Positions 33,802-43,002 of a stretch of 64,000 nt of DNA are shown piece after piece. The translations under genes were made by a program, and so were the position numbers. Position 1 is the stretch's first letter. Every line of letters starts with the position of its first letter. The stretch lies in the NCBI GenBank assembly GCA_049513455.1, contig JBEKWB010000010.1:35057-99056 (forward strand). Direction: 5' to 3'. The notes below the pieces were generated by a model, which worked only from the letters and a program-made list of their open reading frames with translations, was not told the DNA's origin and searched no databases. The DNA comes from Bog-473 sp049513455. GTDB taxonomy: Bacteria; Actinomycetota; Acidimicrobiia; Acidimicrobiales; RAAP-2.

Positions 33802-36087
33802 GTGGTCCCGCTTCGGAATCGGCTTTGGCGGCTGGGCACTCGTACGCACGGCGTTCCCTTGGCCATTGTCGGCCTGGCGATCCTGGCCGTGAACATGCCG
33901 ACCCTGCTGCATGTCGTCACCACGAATCCGGTCCAGCTCTACGCCGACCTTCAAAGCGGGGCTGCCCATCAGGCTCTCCCGGGCTCTCCCATCATCGACT
34001 CCAATGCCGGCTACATCACCATGTCCATGGGCCATCTGGCCGCGACAGATTGGCTCCACGGACATGTCCCGTGGTGGAACCCGTACGAAGGTCTGGGCTC
34101 GCCGTTGGCCGGCGAGCTGCAGGCGGCAGCGTTCTTCCCGCCCGTCCTTCTCCTCCAGGACGCCCTGGGGTTCGTGGTATTCCACATCCTGCTCGAGCTG
34201 GTGGCGGGCTACGCCACGTACTTCCTCCTCCGGCAATTGGACCTGGGCCGAGCAGCTTCGACCGCGGGCGGCGTGGCCTTTGGGCTCTGCGGCACGTTGG
34301 CCTGGTTCGAACATGCCACGGCCAACCCCGTCGCGTTCCTCCCGCTGGCGCTGCTGGGCGTCGAACGAGCCCGGGAGGCCTCGTTGGCCTCCCGCCGCCA
34401 CGGCTGGCGCCTCCTGGCGGTGGCACTGGGACTCTCCATCGTGGCCGGATTTCCCGAGGTCGCCTACCTCGACGGCCTTCTCGTGGCGGTGTGGGCCGCA
34501 GTACGACTCTTCTCCCTGCCGGAGCGTCGACGAGCCATGGCCGCGAAGCTGGCGCAAGGAGCAATTGTCGGCACACTCCTCGGGGCGCCCGCCTTGGTGG
34601 CCTTCGTCGACTACCTCCCCCGCGCCAATGTCGGATCCCACTCGGGCGCCTTCGCCAACGGCTCCCTCCCGCTTCAGAGCCTGGCCCAGACCATCCTCCC
34701 CTACGGGTTCGGGCCCATTTTCGGGTTGCACTCCGGAGGAACCTCGTCGCTTCTGACGATCATGTGGAGCAACATCGGCGGCTATATCGACGCCACTCTT
34801 GTGGTGTGCGCGCTCATGGGACTCCTGGGAGCCCGATGCCGTGGTCTGAGGATCGCTCTTGCCCTCTGGGTGCTCGTGGCCATGAGCAAGACGTTCGGTG
34901 TCACCACGGTGAGCCACCTCCTCAATCACCTTCCTGCCTTCCATTCCATCGCCTTCTATCGGTACTCCCAGGCCTCATGGGAACTTGCCGTCATTGTGCT
35001 GGCCGCCTTTGGTGTTGACGACATGGCCCGTCGGGCCCTCCGTCCCGTCGTCATTGTGGGAGCAGGAGTCGTTTCTCTTGGCATCATCGCCTGGGCGGCC
35101 GCGCAGGCGTGGCCGGTCGTGGCGTCCGCCAGGGGGTACTCGCACGGCCACGCCTTCACGGTGGGCAGCATCGCCCTGGCCGCCACCGGCGTCGTCGCCG
35201 TGGTGACTGGTGGCCTTCTTTCTTACGCCGGTGGGGTGCCCAAGGGAAGGCGGATCGGGCGGTTCGTGATCGCGGGTGCCGTGGCTCTCGAGGCCGCCGC
35301 GCTCTTCGCCGTACCTTCGCTCTCCGCCCCGCGGCCCGCGCCGAGCGACATGGCCCTGGTGCAGTTCCTGCAGCGGCACCTCGGCCTCTCCCGCTTCGCC
35401 ACCTTAGGCCCGATACAACCCAACTTCGGCTCGTTGTTCGGGTTGGCAGAGATCAATGTGAACGACCTGCCCGTACCGAAGGACTTCACGAGCTATATAC
35501 AGGGATCACTCGACGACAACACCGACCCGTTGACCTTCACCGGAACGACCGAATCCGATCCAGCCGGTCCGGGTCCGGCCCAAGAGCTCACGGATCACCT
35601 CGCGGCCTACGAAGCCGCGGGGGTCAAGTTCGTGGTGACCCCGGCGTCGGGTGCGGATGTCACCGGGTCCCCGTGGCCGCCAGCTGGGCTCACCCCCGCC
35701 CCGCGCAGCGTCTATGCCGACTCCGTCGCTGACGTCTGGAGGCTTCCTTCCTCCACTCCCTTCTTCACCACAACCGGCGCGCCGTGTGCAATCCGACCCG
35801 ACGGATTCGCAGCCGTCACGCTCACGTGCTCCGGCCCTGCCGTGTTGCACCGACTGGAGCTCTCTATGCCGGGTTGGCACGCACAAATCGGGTCGTCGAA
35901 CGCCCCCATTCGATCCACCGGCCCATTTCAGTCGGTTACCGTCGGCTCTGGGACAACTCGAGTCATATTCTCCTTCACCCCCCCTTACGGGAACGCTGCG
36001 CTTGTGGCCGCACTGGTCGGGGTGGCCTACCTCCTCAGTACCTTCGCCTTCAGGCGACGGCCCCGGGGGCGGCATCGGCGTCGGTGA
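33802..36087 (+). CDS. YfhO-family polytopic membrane protein
   Basis: A 761-residue integral membrane protein from GTG 33802. About a dozen hydrophobic helices fill residues 15-500, with the characteristic exported loop PGSPIIDSNAGYITMSMGHL and PWWNPYEGLGSPLAGELQAA (the WNP block common to YfhO and GT-C glycosyltransferases) and HLPAFHSIAFYRYSQASWEL. The C-terminal third is a large exported domain ending in one more helix and an RRRPRGRHRRR tail. YfhO-type proteins are lipid-linked sugar glycosyltransferases in Gram-positives; the acceptor here is unknown. Confidence 0.88.
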   Translation: MVPLRNRLWRLGTRTHGVPLAIVGLAILAVNMPTLLHVVTTNPVQLYADLQSGAAHQALPGSPIIDSNAGYITMSMGHLAATDWLHGHVPWWNPYEGLGSPLAGELQAAAFFPPVLLLQDALGFVVFHILLELVAGYATYFLLRQLDLGRAASTAGGVAFGLCGTLAWFEHATANPVAFLPLALLGVERAREASLASRRHGWRLLAVALGLSIVAGFPEVAYLDGLLVAVWAAVRLFSLPERRRAMAAKLAQGAIVGTLLGAPALVAFVDYLPRANVGSHSGAFANGSLPLQSLAQTILPYGFGPIFGLHSGGTSSLLTIMWSNIGGYIDATLVVCALMGLLGARCRGLRIALALWVLVAMSKTFGVTTVSHLLNHLPAFHSIAFYRYSQASWELAVIVLAAFGVDDMARRALRPVVIVGAGVVSLGIIAWAAAQAWPVVASARGYSHGHAFTVGSIALAATGVVAVVTGGLLSYAGGVPKGRRIGRFVIAGAVALEAAALFAVPSLSAPRPAPSDMALVQFLQRHLGLSRFATLGPIQPNFGSLFGLAEINVNDLPVPKDFTSYIQGSLDDNTDPLTFTGTTESDPAGPGPAQELTDHLAAYEAAGVKFVVTPASGADVTGSPWPPAGLTPAPRSVYADSVADVWRLPSSTPFFTTTGAPCAIRPDGFAAVTLTCSGPAVLHRLELSMPGWHAQIGSSNAPIRSTGPFQSVTVGSGTTRVIFSFTPPYGNAALVAALVGVAYLLSTFAFRRRPRGRHRRR

Positions 36088-36255
36088 GGTCTCAACCGGA
36101 GCCGGTGACTCCCTACGCCACCAGCTCGGGGTCCGACCATACGAAGTCCTCTCCGCCGGCCGGCACGAACCCTTCATGCTCACTGTCCCTGGCGAATTTC
36201 TCGGTGACCACCGACACCCCTTCACGCGGCACCCCCGTTACGCGAGGCTGGCGGC

Positions 36256-37167
36256 GTGTCGTACGCGCCCAAGGACCCACGCGTTGGCGCGCCGGGCCCG
36301 CTCATTGGGGTGGTCGATCCCCACGACCCCCGCCTCGACCCCTACCGGGACCTCAACGACCCGGCCAAGAGGATCCGGATGGAGGCCGACGAGTCACTCT
36401 TCGTGGTCGAAGGGAGGCTCGCGGTCGACCGACTCCTCACCTCCGAGTACACGGTGCGTTCGCTGCTGGTTGACGACCACCAGGTGACGGCGGCCGGTGA
36501 CCTGGTGGCGGCCACGAGGGCCCAGGGGGCGCCGGTGTACGTCGGGTCTCGTACCGTGGTCGCCGGCACGGTGGGCTTCGCCCTTCATCGCGGCGTGGTC
36601 GCGGTCGCGGACCGTCCGGCCCCCTTCGATACGGGACAGTTGCTGACCGCCGCTTCAGGAACGTCGACTTCGGAGGGACCACCGCTCGTCGCCGTCCTCG
36701 AAGGTCTCAATGACCATGAGAACATCGGGGCCCTGTTCCGCAACGCCGCCGCGTTCGGGGTGCGCGGCGTCCTCCTGAGTCCGACCTGCGCCGATCCGCT
36801 CTACCGCCGGTCGGTCCGGGTTTCCGTCGGGCACGTTCTCCACATCCCCTTCGCCCGGTTGCTCCCGTGGCCGACCGGGCTCCACCAGGTGCGGGCCGCC
36901 GGTTTCGTCGTGGCCGCGCTCGCACCACGCCCGACGGCCGACGGCGGTGTCCCTGCCCTCAGCCTCACCGAGCTCAAGGCGAAGATGGCCGGCCCGGGGC
37001 ACCCCCTGGGTGTGGCTGTGATGCTGGGCGCGGAAGGACCGGGCCTGACCGAGTCGGCCCAGGCGGCCTCCGACGTGGTGGTCCACATCCCGATGGCGGA
37101 CGGGGTCGACTCGCTGAACGTCGCGACAGCCGCCGCCGTCGCTTTCCACACGCTCGGCGGACTCTGA
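36256..37167 (+). CDS. TrmH/SpoU family RNA 2'-O-methyltransferase
   Basis: A 303-residue SPOUT enzyme from GTG 36256. The substrate-binding N-terminal domain (DESLFVVEGRLAVDRLL) precedes the trefoil-knot domain with motif 1 NDHENIGALFRNAAAFG (catalytic Arg), motif 2 VMLGAEGPGLTE and motif 3 IPMADGVDSLNVATAAAVAF. It would methylate the 2'-OH of a ribose in rRNA or tRNA; some relatives confer ribosome-antibiotic resistance, but nothing here indicates that. The stop is 10 bases from the convergent luciferase-like gene. Confidence 0.92.
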   Translation: MSYAPKDPRVGAPGPLIGVVDPHDPRLDPYRDLNDPAKRIRMEADESLFVVEGRLAVDRLLTSEYTVRSLLVDDHQVTAAGDLVAATRAQGAPVYVGSRTVVAGTVGFALHRGVVAVADRPAPFDTGQLLTAASGTSTSEGPPLVAVLEGLNDHENIGALFRNAAAFGVRGVLLSPTCADPLYRRSVRVSVGHVLHIPFARLLPWPTGLHQVRAAGFVVAALAPRPTADGGVPALSLTELKAKMAGPGHPLGVAVMLGAEGPGLTESAQAASDVVVHIPMADGVDSLNVATAAAVAFHTLGGL

Positions 37168-37177
37168 CGCGTCTCGG

Positions 37178-38401
37178 TCAGCCGCGCTCGCTGGCGGTGA
37201 CGGGGAGAAGCGTCGGCCACTTGACGTCGGGGAGCGGTTGATTGAAGGTCTGGTACTTGGGCACAGCGGTGGCGCGATAGCGATCGGTGGAGTGGGTGCG
37301 GTCAGGGTCGTGCTCAGGAATGACCTGGTCGCCGAACACCTCGAGGAGTTCGAGGTTCTCGTCTTTGTGGAGGTCCTGGGGAAGGCCGAATACCAACTGG
37401 TCACAGCCCACCGACTTGTAGGACTCGAGCTGCTCGGACACCTCCTCGGGGTTGCCGACCAACATGATCCCGGCGGCGATCAGCTGATCGAGGAACTCGT
37501 CGGGGTCACCCCCTCCGATCAGATCCTTCAACACGAGCGGGGGATCGGGCCACGTGATGGCATCGAGCGACTTGGGCATCGTGTCGTGATAGAGGTTGAC
37601 CATCGTCACTAGGTAGCCGCTGACCCGCTCGAGCGCCAGTTTCCTCGCCTTGGTGCGGTCCTCGAAGCAGAGCACGGCGTTGGTCATCATCACGTTGTCG
37701 TTCATGAACTGCCCGAGGGGCGCCTTGCAGTTGGCAATGCCTTCCTTGTAGGCCTCGATGCGACCCCTCAGGTTGTAGATCGGCTCGAAGTTGAAGGCGA
37801 TCGCCCCGATCCCGAGCTCTCCCGCCTTTTGGAACGTCGGCGGATTGCCGCAGGCGACCCAGATCGGCGGGTGCCCCTGTCCGTACGGCTTGGGCAGCAC
37901 ATTGTGGGGTGTGGGTACGGTGAAATGCTGGCCGAAGTACGAGTAGTCCTTCTGCTCCCACATCCGTGGGATCTCCCGGACGACCTCGTCCCACTCGGCC
38001 TTCGTCGAGTTCACATCGAGGATGTTGAAACTCGCCATCTCGTGGCTGCCGGCACCACGGCCCGTCCCCCACTCATAGCGACGTCCCGTGACATGGTCGA
38101 GCATGGCCGCCCGCTCCGCCAGGCGCACCGGGTGCTCCTTGCGTGGTGACAAGCTGTTGATCCCCGAGGCAAGGTGGATATAGTCCGTCTGACCTGCAAC
38201 GAGGCCCATTATCACCTCCGGCGCCGACATGTGGCTGTACTCCGTCAGGCAGTGGTGCTCGCCGAACCACGCGTATTTCCAGTTGTGCTTGTCGGCGAAT
38301 ATCGCGTAGTCCGCCTCTCGCATCAATTCGCGGTGCTCCCACTCGGTGTCGTGGGCACCGGGACCTGGGATGTAACCGTTCAGGAAAATGCCGAATTCCA
38401 T
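37178..38401 (-). CDS. luciferase-like (LLM class) monooxygenase
   Basis: A 407-residue LLM enzyme with GGAGG four bases before its ATG. Landmarks are MEFGIFLNGYIPGPGAHDTE, KYAWFGEHHCLTEYSHMSAP (the E-H-H block), RRYEWGTGRGAGSHEMASF and the late GCDQLVFGLPQ. This is the longer bacterial-luciferase-like branch that uses FMNH2 and O2. It lies 81 bases downstream of the dimethylformamidase-like gene on the same strand and may be its partner in degrading an amide-containing compound, which is inference. Confidence 0.9.
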   Translation of the reverse strand: MEFGIFLNGYIPGPGAHDTEWEHRELMREADYAIFADKHNWKYAWFGEHHCLTEYSHMSAPEVIMGLVAGQTDYIHLASGINSLSPRKEHPVRLAERAAMLDHVTGRRYEWGTGRGAGSHEMASFNILDVNSTKAEWDEVVREIPRMWEQKDYSYFGQHFTVPTPHNVLPKPYGQGHPPIWVACGNPPTFQKAGELGIGAIAFNFEPIYNLRGRIEAYKEGIANCKAPLGQFMNDNVMMTNAVLCFEDRTKARKLALERVSGYLVTMVNLYHDTMPKSLDAITWPDPPLVLKDLIGGGDPDEFLDQLIAAGIMLVGNPEEVSEQLESYKSVGCDQLVFGLPQDLHKDENLELLEVFGDQVIPEHDPDRTHSTDRYRATAVPKYQTFNQPLPDVKWPTLLPVTASERG

Positions 38402-38482
38402 TGAGCCTCCACTATCGGACCGTACGCCTGGCCCATACCGTATCGTTCCCCCGCTCCCCCTTGATCTCGGCCTTGCGGAGCG

Positions 38483-39976
38483 CTAACCCAGCCTGGTCAG
38501 CACGTTCCGGGTGATCTGTTCGATCTGCGGGTCACGCCCTGCCAGCCCGTGGGCCCAGTCGGTCGATCCCGACGTCATCACCGTTGCGCCCGAGGGGTTG
38601 GTGTACGTCCCCAAGACCGCGTGGCCGTGACGGATGCGTTCCATCGCCTCAGGCTCACGCGTCCCGAACAGGCGCGATGCGATGTACTCCAGTTCGCTGG
38701 GCTCGCCCGGCTGGGGCGGACGAGGCGCGGACTCGCGCGTGAAATGCTGTGTCGGACACGTGCCGAGGATCTCGAAGGTCGACGGCGTGCCGTCCTCGCC
38801 GGTCGGGAATGGCAGCCCATCGCGGTATGTGAATACGCACCCGTCGCACTCGTAACCGACGACGGTCGCCCCAGCCCCGAGCACGTCGCCGTAGCCGAGC
38901 CCGGTGCCCTCGAACATCCAGTGATCGGAGCGATGAACGATGTAGCCGCCGAGGCCGGCCGTCACATTGCGGCCTATGCGGTGATAGCCCCCTCGGGTGA
39001 ACGAGACGCCGGTCATGGAATTTTCGGGACGACCGACGATGACGTCGGACCAGAACGTCGTCACCTCCGCTTCGTGGTCGGTACCCATCAGCGGGTCGTC
39101 CTTGAAGAACCCCTTGTATCCGACCACTACGTCGTGATCGTCACCCTCGATCCGCACCTGCCACAACGACGTATTTCCCGAAAAAAAAGCCGCGTTGCCG
39201 CCCCCCGCGATGAACGCTTCGACCGTGTCACGCATTCCGCGAGACCAGTACTCGTCATGGCCGACGGAGAGATAGAGGCTCGCGCCGTCCAACACTTCAG
39301 GGTGTTCTTCGAGGTCGGCATTCGTACACACCCCGATCTCAAAACCCTCGCGTTCGGCCCACTCGACAAAGGGCAGCTCCCAATCCGGCCAACCCGCAGA
39401 TCCGGCGTAGCCCGACAGATGGTTGATCTGGATGTAGCCGACGTGTGCAGCGTTCTGCGGATCGGGCGCGCCCGTCCCCGTCACGCGACGACCCTTGCCC
39501 GGTGGCTTATACAGGTAGCCTGCCGACATCGGACGCTGCATGGAAACGTGCGTGCCACCGGTGTACAGGTTCGGTCCACCAAAATCGTTGTAGGCATGCC
39601 ATGTATTCGTCGACAGAGCGAGAACGACGCGCGCGTCGGAAGGAGGACGTACGACGAAGAACGCACGATCGCGCCGCACCTTTCCTTCGACCTCGATCTC
39701 CATGACGACCTCGTAGTAGCCCGACCGCCAGGTCGCGTCGACGTCCAGCGTGAGAGCGATGGGCCAGCCGCATCCCTTCGACGAAGCGTCCCTCGGCGTC
39801 TCATGCTCGTCTGCTCTCACTGCGTCAGACCGAAACACCACGTCGCGTCGCGCGCCGACCCGTGCCACCTCAATGCGCACAGGCCGCCCAGCTGACGATG
39901 AAATGTGCAGGCCGACCTGGTCTCCCGAGGATACAGATTGCGGCCAGCAGTACCCTGTAACAACTTCGCGCAACAT
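38483..39976 (-). CDS. N,N-dimethylformamidase large-subunit-like protein
   Basis: A 497-residue protein with the carboxy-terminal catalytic region of DMFase beta subunits: an N-terminal beta-sandwich (TWRSGYYEVVMEIEVEGKV), LSTNTWHAYNDFGGPNLYTG, LSVGHDEYWSRGMRDTVEAF, GGGNAAFFSGNTSLWQVRIE and HRSDHWMFEGTGLGYGD. The studied enzyme has a mononuclear iron held by two tyrosines and a glutamate; I cannot assign these residues with certainty. It is about 250 residues shorter than the typical large subunit, and no small subunit gene is next to it. It could cleave a different amide. Confidence 0.85.
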   Translation of the reverse strand: MLREVVTGYCWPQSVSSGDQVGLHISSSAGRPVRIEVARVGARRDVVFRSDAVRADEHETPRDASSKGCGWPIALTLDVDATWRSGYYEVVMEIEVEGKVRRDRAFFVVRPPSDARVVLALSTNTWHAYNDFGGPNLYTGGTHVSMQRPMSAGYLYKPPGKGRRVTGTGAPDPQNAAHVGYIQINHLSGYAGSAGWPDWELPFVEWAEREGFEIGVCTNADLEEHPEVLDGASLYLSVGHDEYWSRGMRDTVEAFIAGGGNAAFFSGNTSLWQVRIEGDDHDVVVGYKGFFKDDPLMGTDHEAEVTTFWSDVIVGRPENSMTGVSFTRGGYHRIGRNVTAGLGGYIVHRSDHWMFEGTGLGYGDVLGAGATVVGYECDGCVFTYRDGLPFPTGEDGTPSTFEILGTCPTQHFTRESAPRPPQPGEPSELEYIASRLFGTREPEAMERIRHGHAVLGTYTNPSGATVMTSGSTDWAHGLAGRDPQIEQITRNVLTRLG

Positions 39977-40059
39977 CTCCTGACCCTATCTGGGCGAGGT
40001 CACACGCAGCGTCCGAAGAAGGTCGTCAAGCGCCTTTGCAACAAAAGAACTGAGGCCGC

Positions 40060-40090
40060 CCAAGCCCCGACCTCGCCTATTCGGGCTTGG
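40060..40090 (-). terminator. inverted repeat across the end of the TetR gene
   Basis: CCAAGCCC (40060-40067) and GGGCTTGG (40083-40090) are perfect complements with a 15-base loop that includes the TetR stop codon. It is a likely end point of the P450/TetR transcript; there is no T-run. Confidence 0.4.
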
Positions 40091-40748
40091 CACTACGAAG
40101 GGCTCCGTCAACGACGCCATGAAACTGTACCGACGTGAGCGTCCCGATAGTGGACCCGTTCTGGCCCGCGTGGAGCAGGACGAACTCGTTGACAAGTACC
40201 GAGTAGAGGTGGGCTAGGACGCGTCCATTGCCTTCTCGGATCTGACCCCTGCCCTGTCCATCCTCCACAATGGCCGCAATGAGACCCAGCGCCGCTTCGA
40301 AGCGAAGATTTACCCGATCGGCGAACGTGGCCAGGACGGGACCGGTGATAGTGGCGTCTCCCCGCACGTGTCGCATCAGCAGCCGAAAGTAAGGCCGTTC
40401 GTTGAAGAACGCGAGGGTGTCATCGACAAGTAAGTGAAGCTTTTCGAGTGGGCTCAGATCGGCATTGGCCACGGCCTGAATGACGGGAAGAAGCTCGTCG
40501 CCCCGTCGCGTCAGCGTCTCTGACAAGAGATGTTGCTTGTTCTCGAAGAAGACATAGATGGCCGCCGCCGAGAATCCGGCCTCATCCGCGATCTCGCGCA
40601 GGGAGCCATCGCGTATTCCACGCTCACCGAATATCTTCTCGGCGGCATCGAGGATGTCCAGCCGATTCTGTAAACTTTGAGCCTGTCGATGCGCGCGGCG
40701 CTGGGCTTTGCGGTCGGTCTGGGTGGAGAGCTCGTTCACGGAAGTCAA
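40077..40748 (-). CDS. TetR family regulator
   Basis: Up to 223 residues from a TTG at 40748; a GTG three codons in is equally possible and no strong ribosome site decides. The DNA-binding domain reads RLDILDAAEKIFGERGIRDG then SLREIADEAGFSAAAIYVFF, standard TetR helix-turn-helix. The C-terminal ligand domain (RPYFRLLMRHVRGDATITGP) has a family-wide layout. It is 28 bases downstream of a P450 and probably cotranscribed with it; a palindrome in the promoter region facing the SDR is its likely operator. Confidence 0.9.
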   Translation of the reverse strand: MTSVNELSTQTDRKAQRRAHRQAQSLQNRLDILDAAEKIFGERGIRDGSLREIADEAGFSAAAIYVFFENKQHLLSETLTRRGDELLPVIQAVANADLSPLEKLHLLVDDTLAFFNERPYFRLLMRHVRGDATITGPVLATFADRVNLRFEAALGLIAAIVEDGQGRGQIREGNGRVLAHLYSVLVNEFVLLHAGQNGSTIGTLTSVQFHGVVDGALRSAKPE

Positions 40749-40776
40749 TGCAACGAGGGTCGGCGTGCCACTTTGG

Positions 40777-41997
40777 TCACGCTGGCACTAAATGGATGGG
40801 CAGATATTCATGGCGGCGAACCTGCAGACTGTCGAACCACCGCGGCGACCGATCTCGGTCGATGGCGATCGTACTGGTGCGATCGAGCAGGCATTTGAGC
40901 ACCACCTGTGCCTCCAGTCGGGCCAAGGGGGCGCCAACGCAATGGTGGATGCCCCGGCCGAACGCAACGTGGCGACGGGGCAGGCGACGACTGAGGTCGA
41001 TGTCATCTGGTTGTGGGAATGCCGCGGGGTCCCGGTTGGCGGCTCCCCAGAATAGGAGCACCGTCGACCCTGTCGGGATGTGGCAGCCACCGAGTTCGAC
41101 CTCTTTCGCCGTCGAGCGAAAGAGGAAGCGAAATGGGGACTCCAGCCGAAGTGCCTCCTCAATGAAGACCGGGATGAGTTCTGAATTTTCACGCAATGTG
41201 GATTGAATACCTTGATGCTCAGCCAGCAGACGGACACTGTTGCCCAGCAGACTGGTGGTGGACTCGCCTCCCGCGCTGAGAAGGGTTTGCAGGATAATGC
41301 AGGCCTCGCCCAGGTTGAGCACGTCGGCCTCCATGGCTCGAGCGACCGCTCCGAGGATGTCGTCGCTGGGGTGACGCCGGGCCGCGGCGAGTTGATCGAC
41401 GATCCAGGTCTGGATGTCGCCGAGGCGGGTCATGAGGGCTTCTAACTGAGGGAGTGTCAACCGCCCTCCCACGAGCGCGGTCGAATCGAAGGCGGTACGC
41501 AGAAGCTCGTCGAGATCGCTACCCCGGAATCCGATCAGACTGCTGATAAGCGTGATCGGTACGACGTTCGCCACGGCAGCCATGAAATCGACATTCCGAT
41601 CATCCACGGCCGCATTCACGCATCGCGAAGCGACCTCGGCGATCTCGGGCTCGAGCGCCGCCATACGCTTGGCCACCAACTCGGAGAACACTGCGTCTCT
41701 GTGAACTTTGTGATCGGGCGGGTCGGCCGTGGCGAGCACATAGGAACCTGCGTCGCCGAATGAGAAGCGGCACGGGAGCCCCCTATCGTCGCGATAGAGC
41801 AGGAAGTTCATATTCGAGGAAAAGTCCTCGACCCGAGCGGCGGCATCGAGCAGGAGGGCGAACGACGTCACGACAAAGATGTCGGTGCCAGGAACGTGCC
41901 AGACCGGTGCCTCTTCTCGAAGTCGTCGATAGAAGGGGTAGGGGTTCTCGATGATCGGTGGGTCGAGCAACAGCGTGCCCGGTAGATCTCCGGTCAT
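40777..41997 (-). CDS. cytochrome P450
   Basis: A 406-residue P450. I-helix AGGEST (242-247), ExxR as Glu281 and Arg284, heme loop FGRGIHHC (346-353) with Cys353 as ligand, and the usual HKVHR segment at 96-100. The acid-alcohol pair is Glu-Ser (AGGEST) rather than the more common Asp/Glu-Thr, with Thr247 following. Its ATG overlaps the stop of a 13-codon leader ORF (ATGA). Followed by a TetR gene. No ferredoxin is adjacent. Confidence 0.95.
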   Translation of the reverse strand: MTGDLPGTLLLDPPIIENPYPFYRRLREEAPVWHVPGTDIFVVTSFALLLDAAARVEDFSSNMNFLLYRDDRGLPCRFSFGDAGSYVLATADPPDHKVHRDAVFSELVAKRMAALEPEIAEVASRCVNAAVDDRNVDFMAAVANVVPITLISSLIGFRGSDLDELLRTAFDSTALVGGRLTLPQLEALMTRLGDIQTWIVDQLAAARRHPSDDILGAVARAMEADVLNLGEACIILQTLLSAGGESTTSLLGNSVRLLAEHQGIQSTLRENSELIPVFIEEALRLESPFRFLFRSTAKEVELGGCHIPTGSTVLLFWGAANRDPAAFPQPDDIDLSRRLPRRHVAFGRGIHHCVGAPLARLEAQVVLKCLLDRTSTIAIDRDRSPRWFDSLQVRRHEYLPIHLVPA

Positions 41998-42035
41998 CGA
42001 ACTGCGCCGCCTTCAGACGCCCGGATACCGATCAT
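41994..42035 (-). CDS. 13-codon leader peptide overlapping the P450 start
   Basis: ATG at 42035 with GAGGAGG five bases upstream encodes MIGIRASEGGAVR and stops at TGA 41996-41994, which overlaps the P450 ATG at 41997-41995 as ATGA. The P450 itself has only a poor ribosome site, so its translation may depend on ribosomes ending this short frame. No repeated regulatory codons are seen, so attenuation by an amino acid is not suggested. Confidence 0.5.
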   Translation of the reverse strand: MIGIRASEGGAVR

Positions 42036-42076
42036 GACGCCTCCTCGGTAGTTGGCTGATTGGCTTGAATTAAAGA

Positions 42077-42117
42077 TTGGCACCTTACTGGACGTTAATA
42101 TACTGAACCGTGGTTCA
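42077..42117 (+). promoter_or_regulatory. promoter with overlapping palindromic operator, upstream of SDR
   Basis: TTGGCA (42077-42082), 16 bases, then TATACT (42099-42104) form a near-consensus promoter for the SDR gene starting at 42142. The perfect palindrome TGAACCGTGGTTCA (42104-42117) begins on the last base of the -10 and covers the expected start site, the right place for a repressor. The P450/TetR operon reads the other way from the same 144-base gap, so the TetR protein is the likely binder of this site. Confidence 0.65.
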
Positions 42118-42141
42118 CCAACTTCGGCGAAAGGGGCGGGG

Positions 42142-42972
42142 ATGAGGGAGATCGTTGTTGTCGTAGGGATCGGCGGGATGGGCATGGCCTGCGCCCGCAG
42201 GCTCGGGCCCGGTCGCCAGCTGGTGATCGCAGACCATGACGCCACGCGTCTCACCGACTGCACAGCCGAGTTGCAGTCCAATGGACTTGACGTGGTCGCC
42301 CATCCCGTTGATGTGTCGATTCGCTCGTCCGTCGACGATCTGGCCGGCGCCGTTGGGGCACTGGGGCAACTCCGGACCTTGGTGCATACCGCCGGCCTCT
42401 CCCCCACCATGGCGTCTCCGACCCGGGTCCTCGAGGTGGACATGCTCGGTACCGATCACGTCCTGGCGGCTTTCCTGCCTCTGGCCGACGACGGGACCGT
42501 CGCCATCTGCATCGCCAGCATGGCCGGGTACATGGCCGGGATGGCACCTGAGCTCGAACATGCGCTGGCCACCGTGGCGACCGAGGATCTGCTCTCGACG
42601 CTCGGACCGGTGGACGATCTGGACTTCGGTGCCAGCTATTGCATGGCAAAGCGGGTGAACCAGCTCCGGGTCGAACAGTCAGCCGGGGTCTGGGGGGCTC
42701 GGGGGGCGCGGGTGGTGACCATCAGCCCCGGCATCATCTCGACCCCGATGAGCCTTCAAGAACTAAAGGAAGGTGCGGGCGATGCCATGCGCCAGCAGCT
42801 CGAGCTGTCTGCGCTCCCTCGAATGGGCACGGCAGACGACATCGCCGCCGCCGTGGAGTGGTTGGCCAGCCCGGCGGCGTCCTTCGTGACGGGGTGTGAC
42901 CTGCGGGTCGATGGCGGGGTCACGGCCGCGATCCATGGACTCGGACTCGGACTCGGGATGAAGCCCGCGTGA
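42142..42972 (+). CDS. short-chain dehydrogenase/reductase
   Basis: A 276-residue SDR with AAAGGGGCGGGG before its ATG. The nucleotide motif is GIGGMG (9-14); an Asp at 31 (IADHDA) favours NAD; the catalytic Ser126 is in IASMAGY and the Tyr166/Lys170 pair in ASYCMAKR. The NAG motif reads TAG. The close VTGCDLRVDGGVTAA block is typical of the classical family. Insertions at about 128-160 (MAGMAPELEHALATVATEDL) resemble 3-alpha-hydroxysteroid dehydrogenase-like proteins with a substrate-binding loop. Probably repressed by the divergent TetR. Confidence 0.9.
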   Translation: MREIVVVVGIGGMGMACARRLGPGRQLVIADHDATRLTDCTAELQSNGLDVVAHPVDVSIRSSVDDLAGAVGALGQLRTLVHTAGLSPTMASPTRVLEVDMLGTDHVLAAFLPLADDGTVAICIASMAGYMAGMAPELEHALATVATEDLLSTLGPVDDLDFGASYCMAKRVNQLRVEQSAGVWGARGARVVTISPGIISTPMSLQELKEGAGDAMRQQLELSALPRMGTADDIAAAVEWLASPAASFVTGCDLRVDGGVTAAIHGLGLGLGMKPA

Positions 42973-43002
42973 GCGGGCGCGGTGCGGAGAAAGTGAGCCC
43001 AG

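Noticed and set aside
33763..34944. Long open frame antisense to the YfhO gene
   Set aside because: High-GC coding DNA keeps the opposite strand open; this frame has low-complexity, charge-rich sequence and overlaps a clearly recognisable membrane protein.
39181..39188. Run of eight A as a programmed frameshift site
   Set aside because: The dimethylformamidase-like frame continues unbroken across it with family-consistent residues on both sides.
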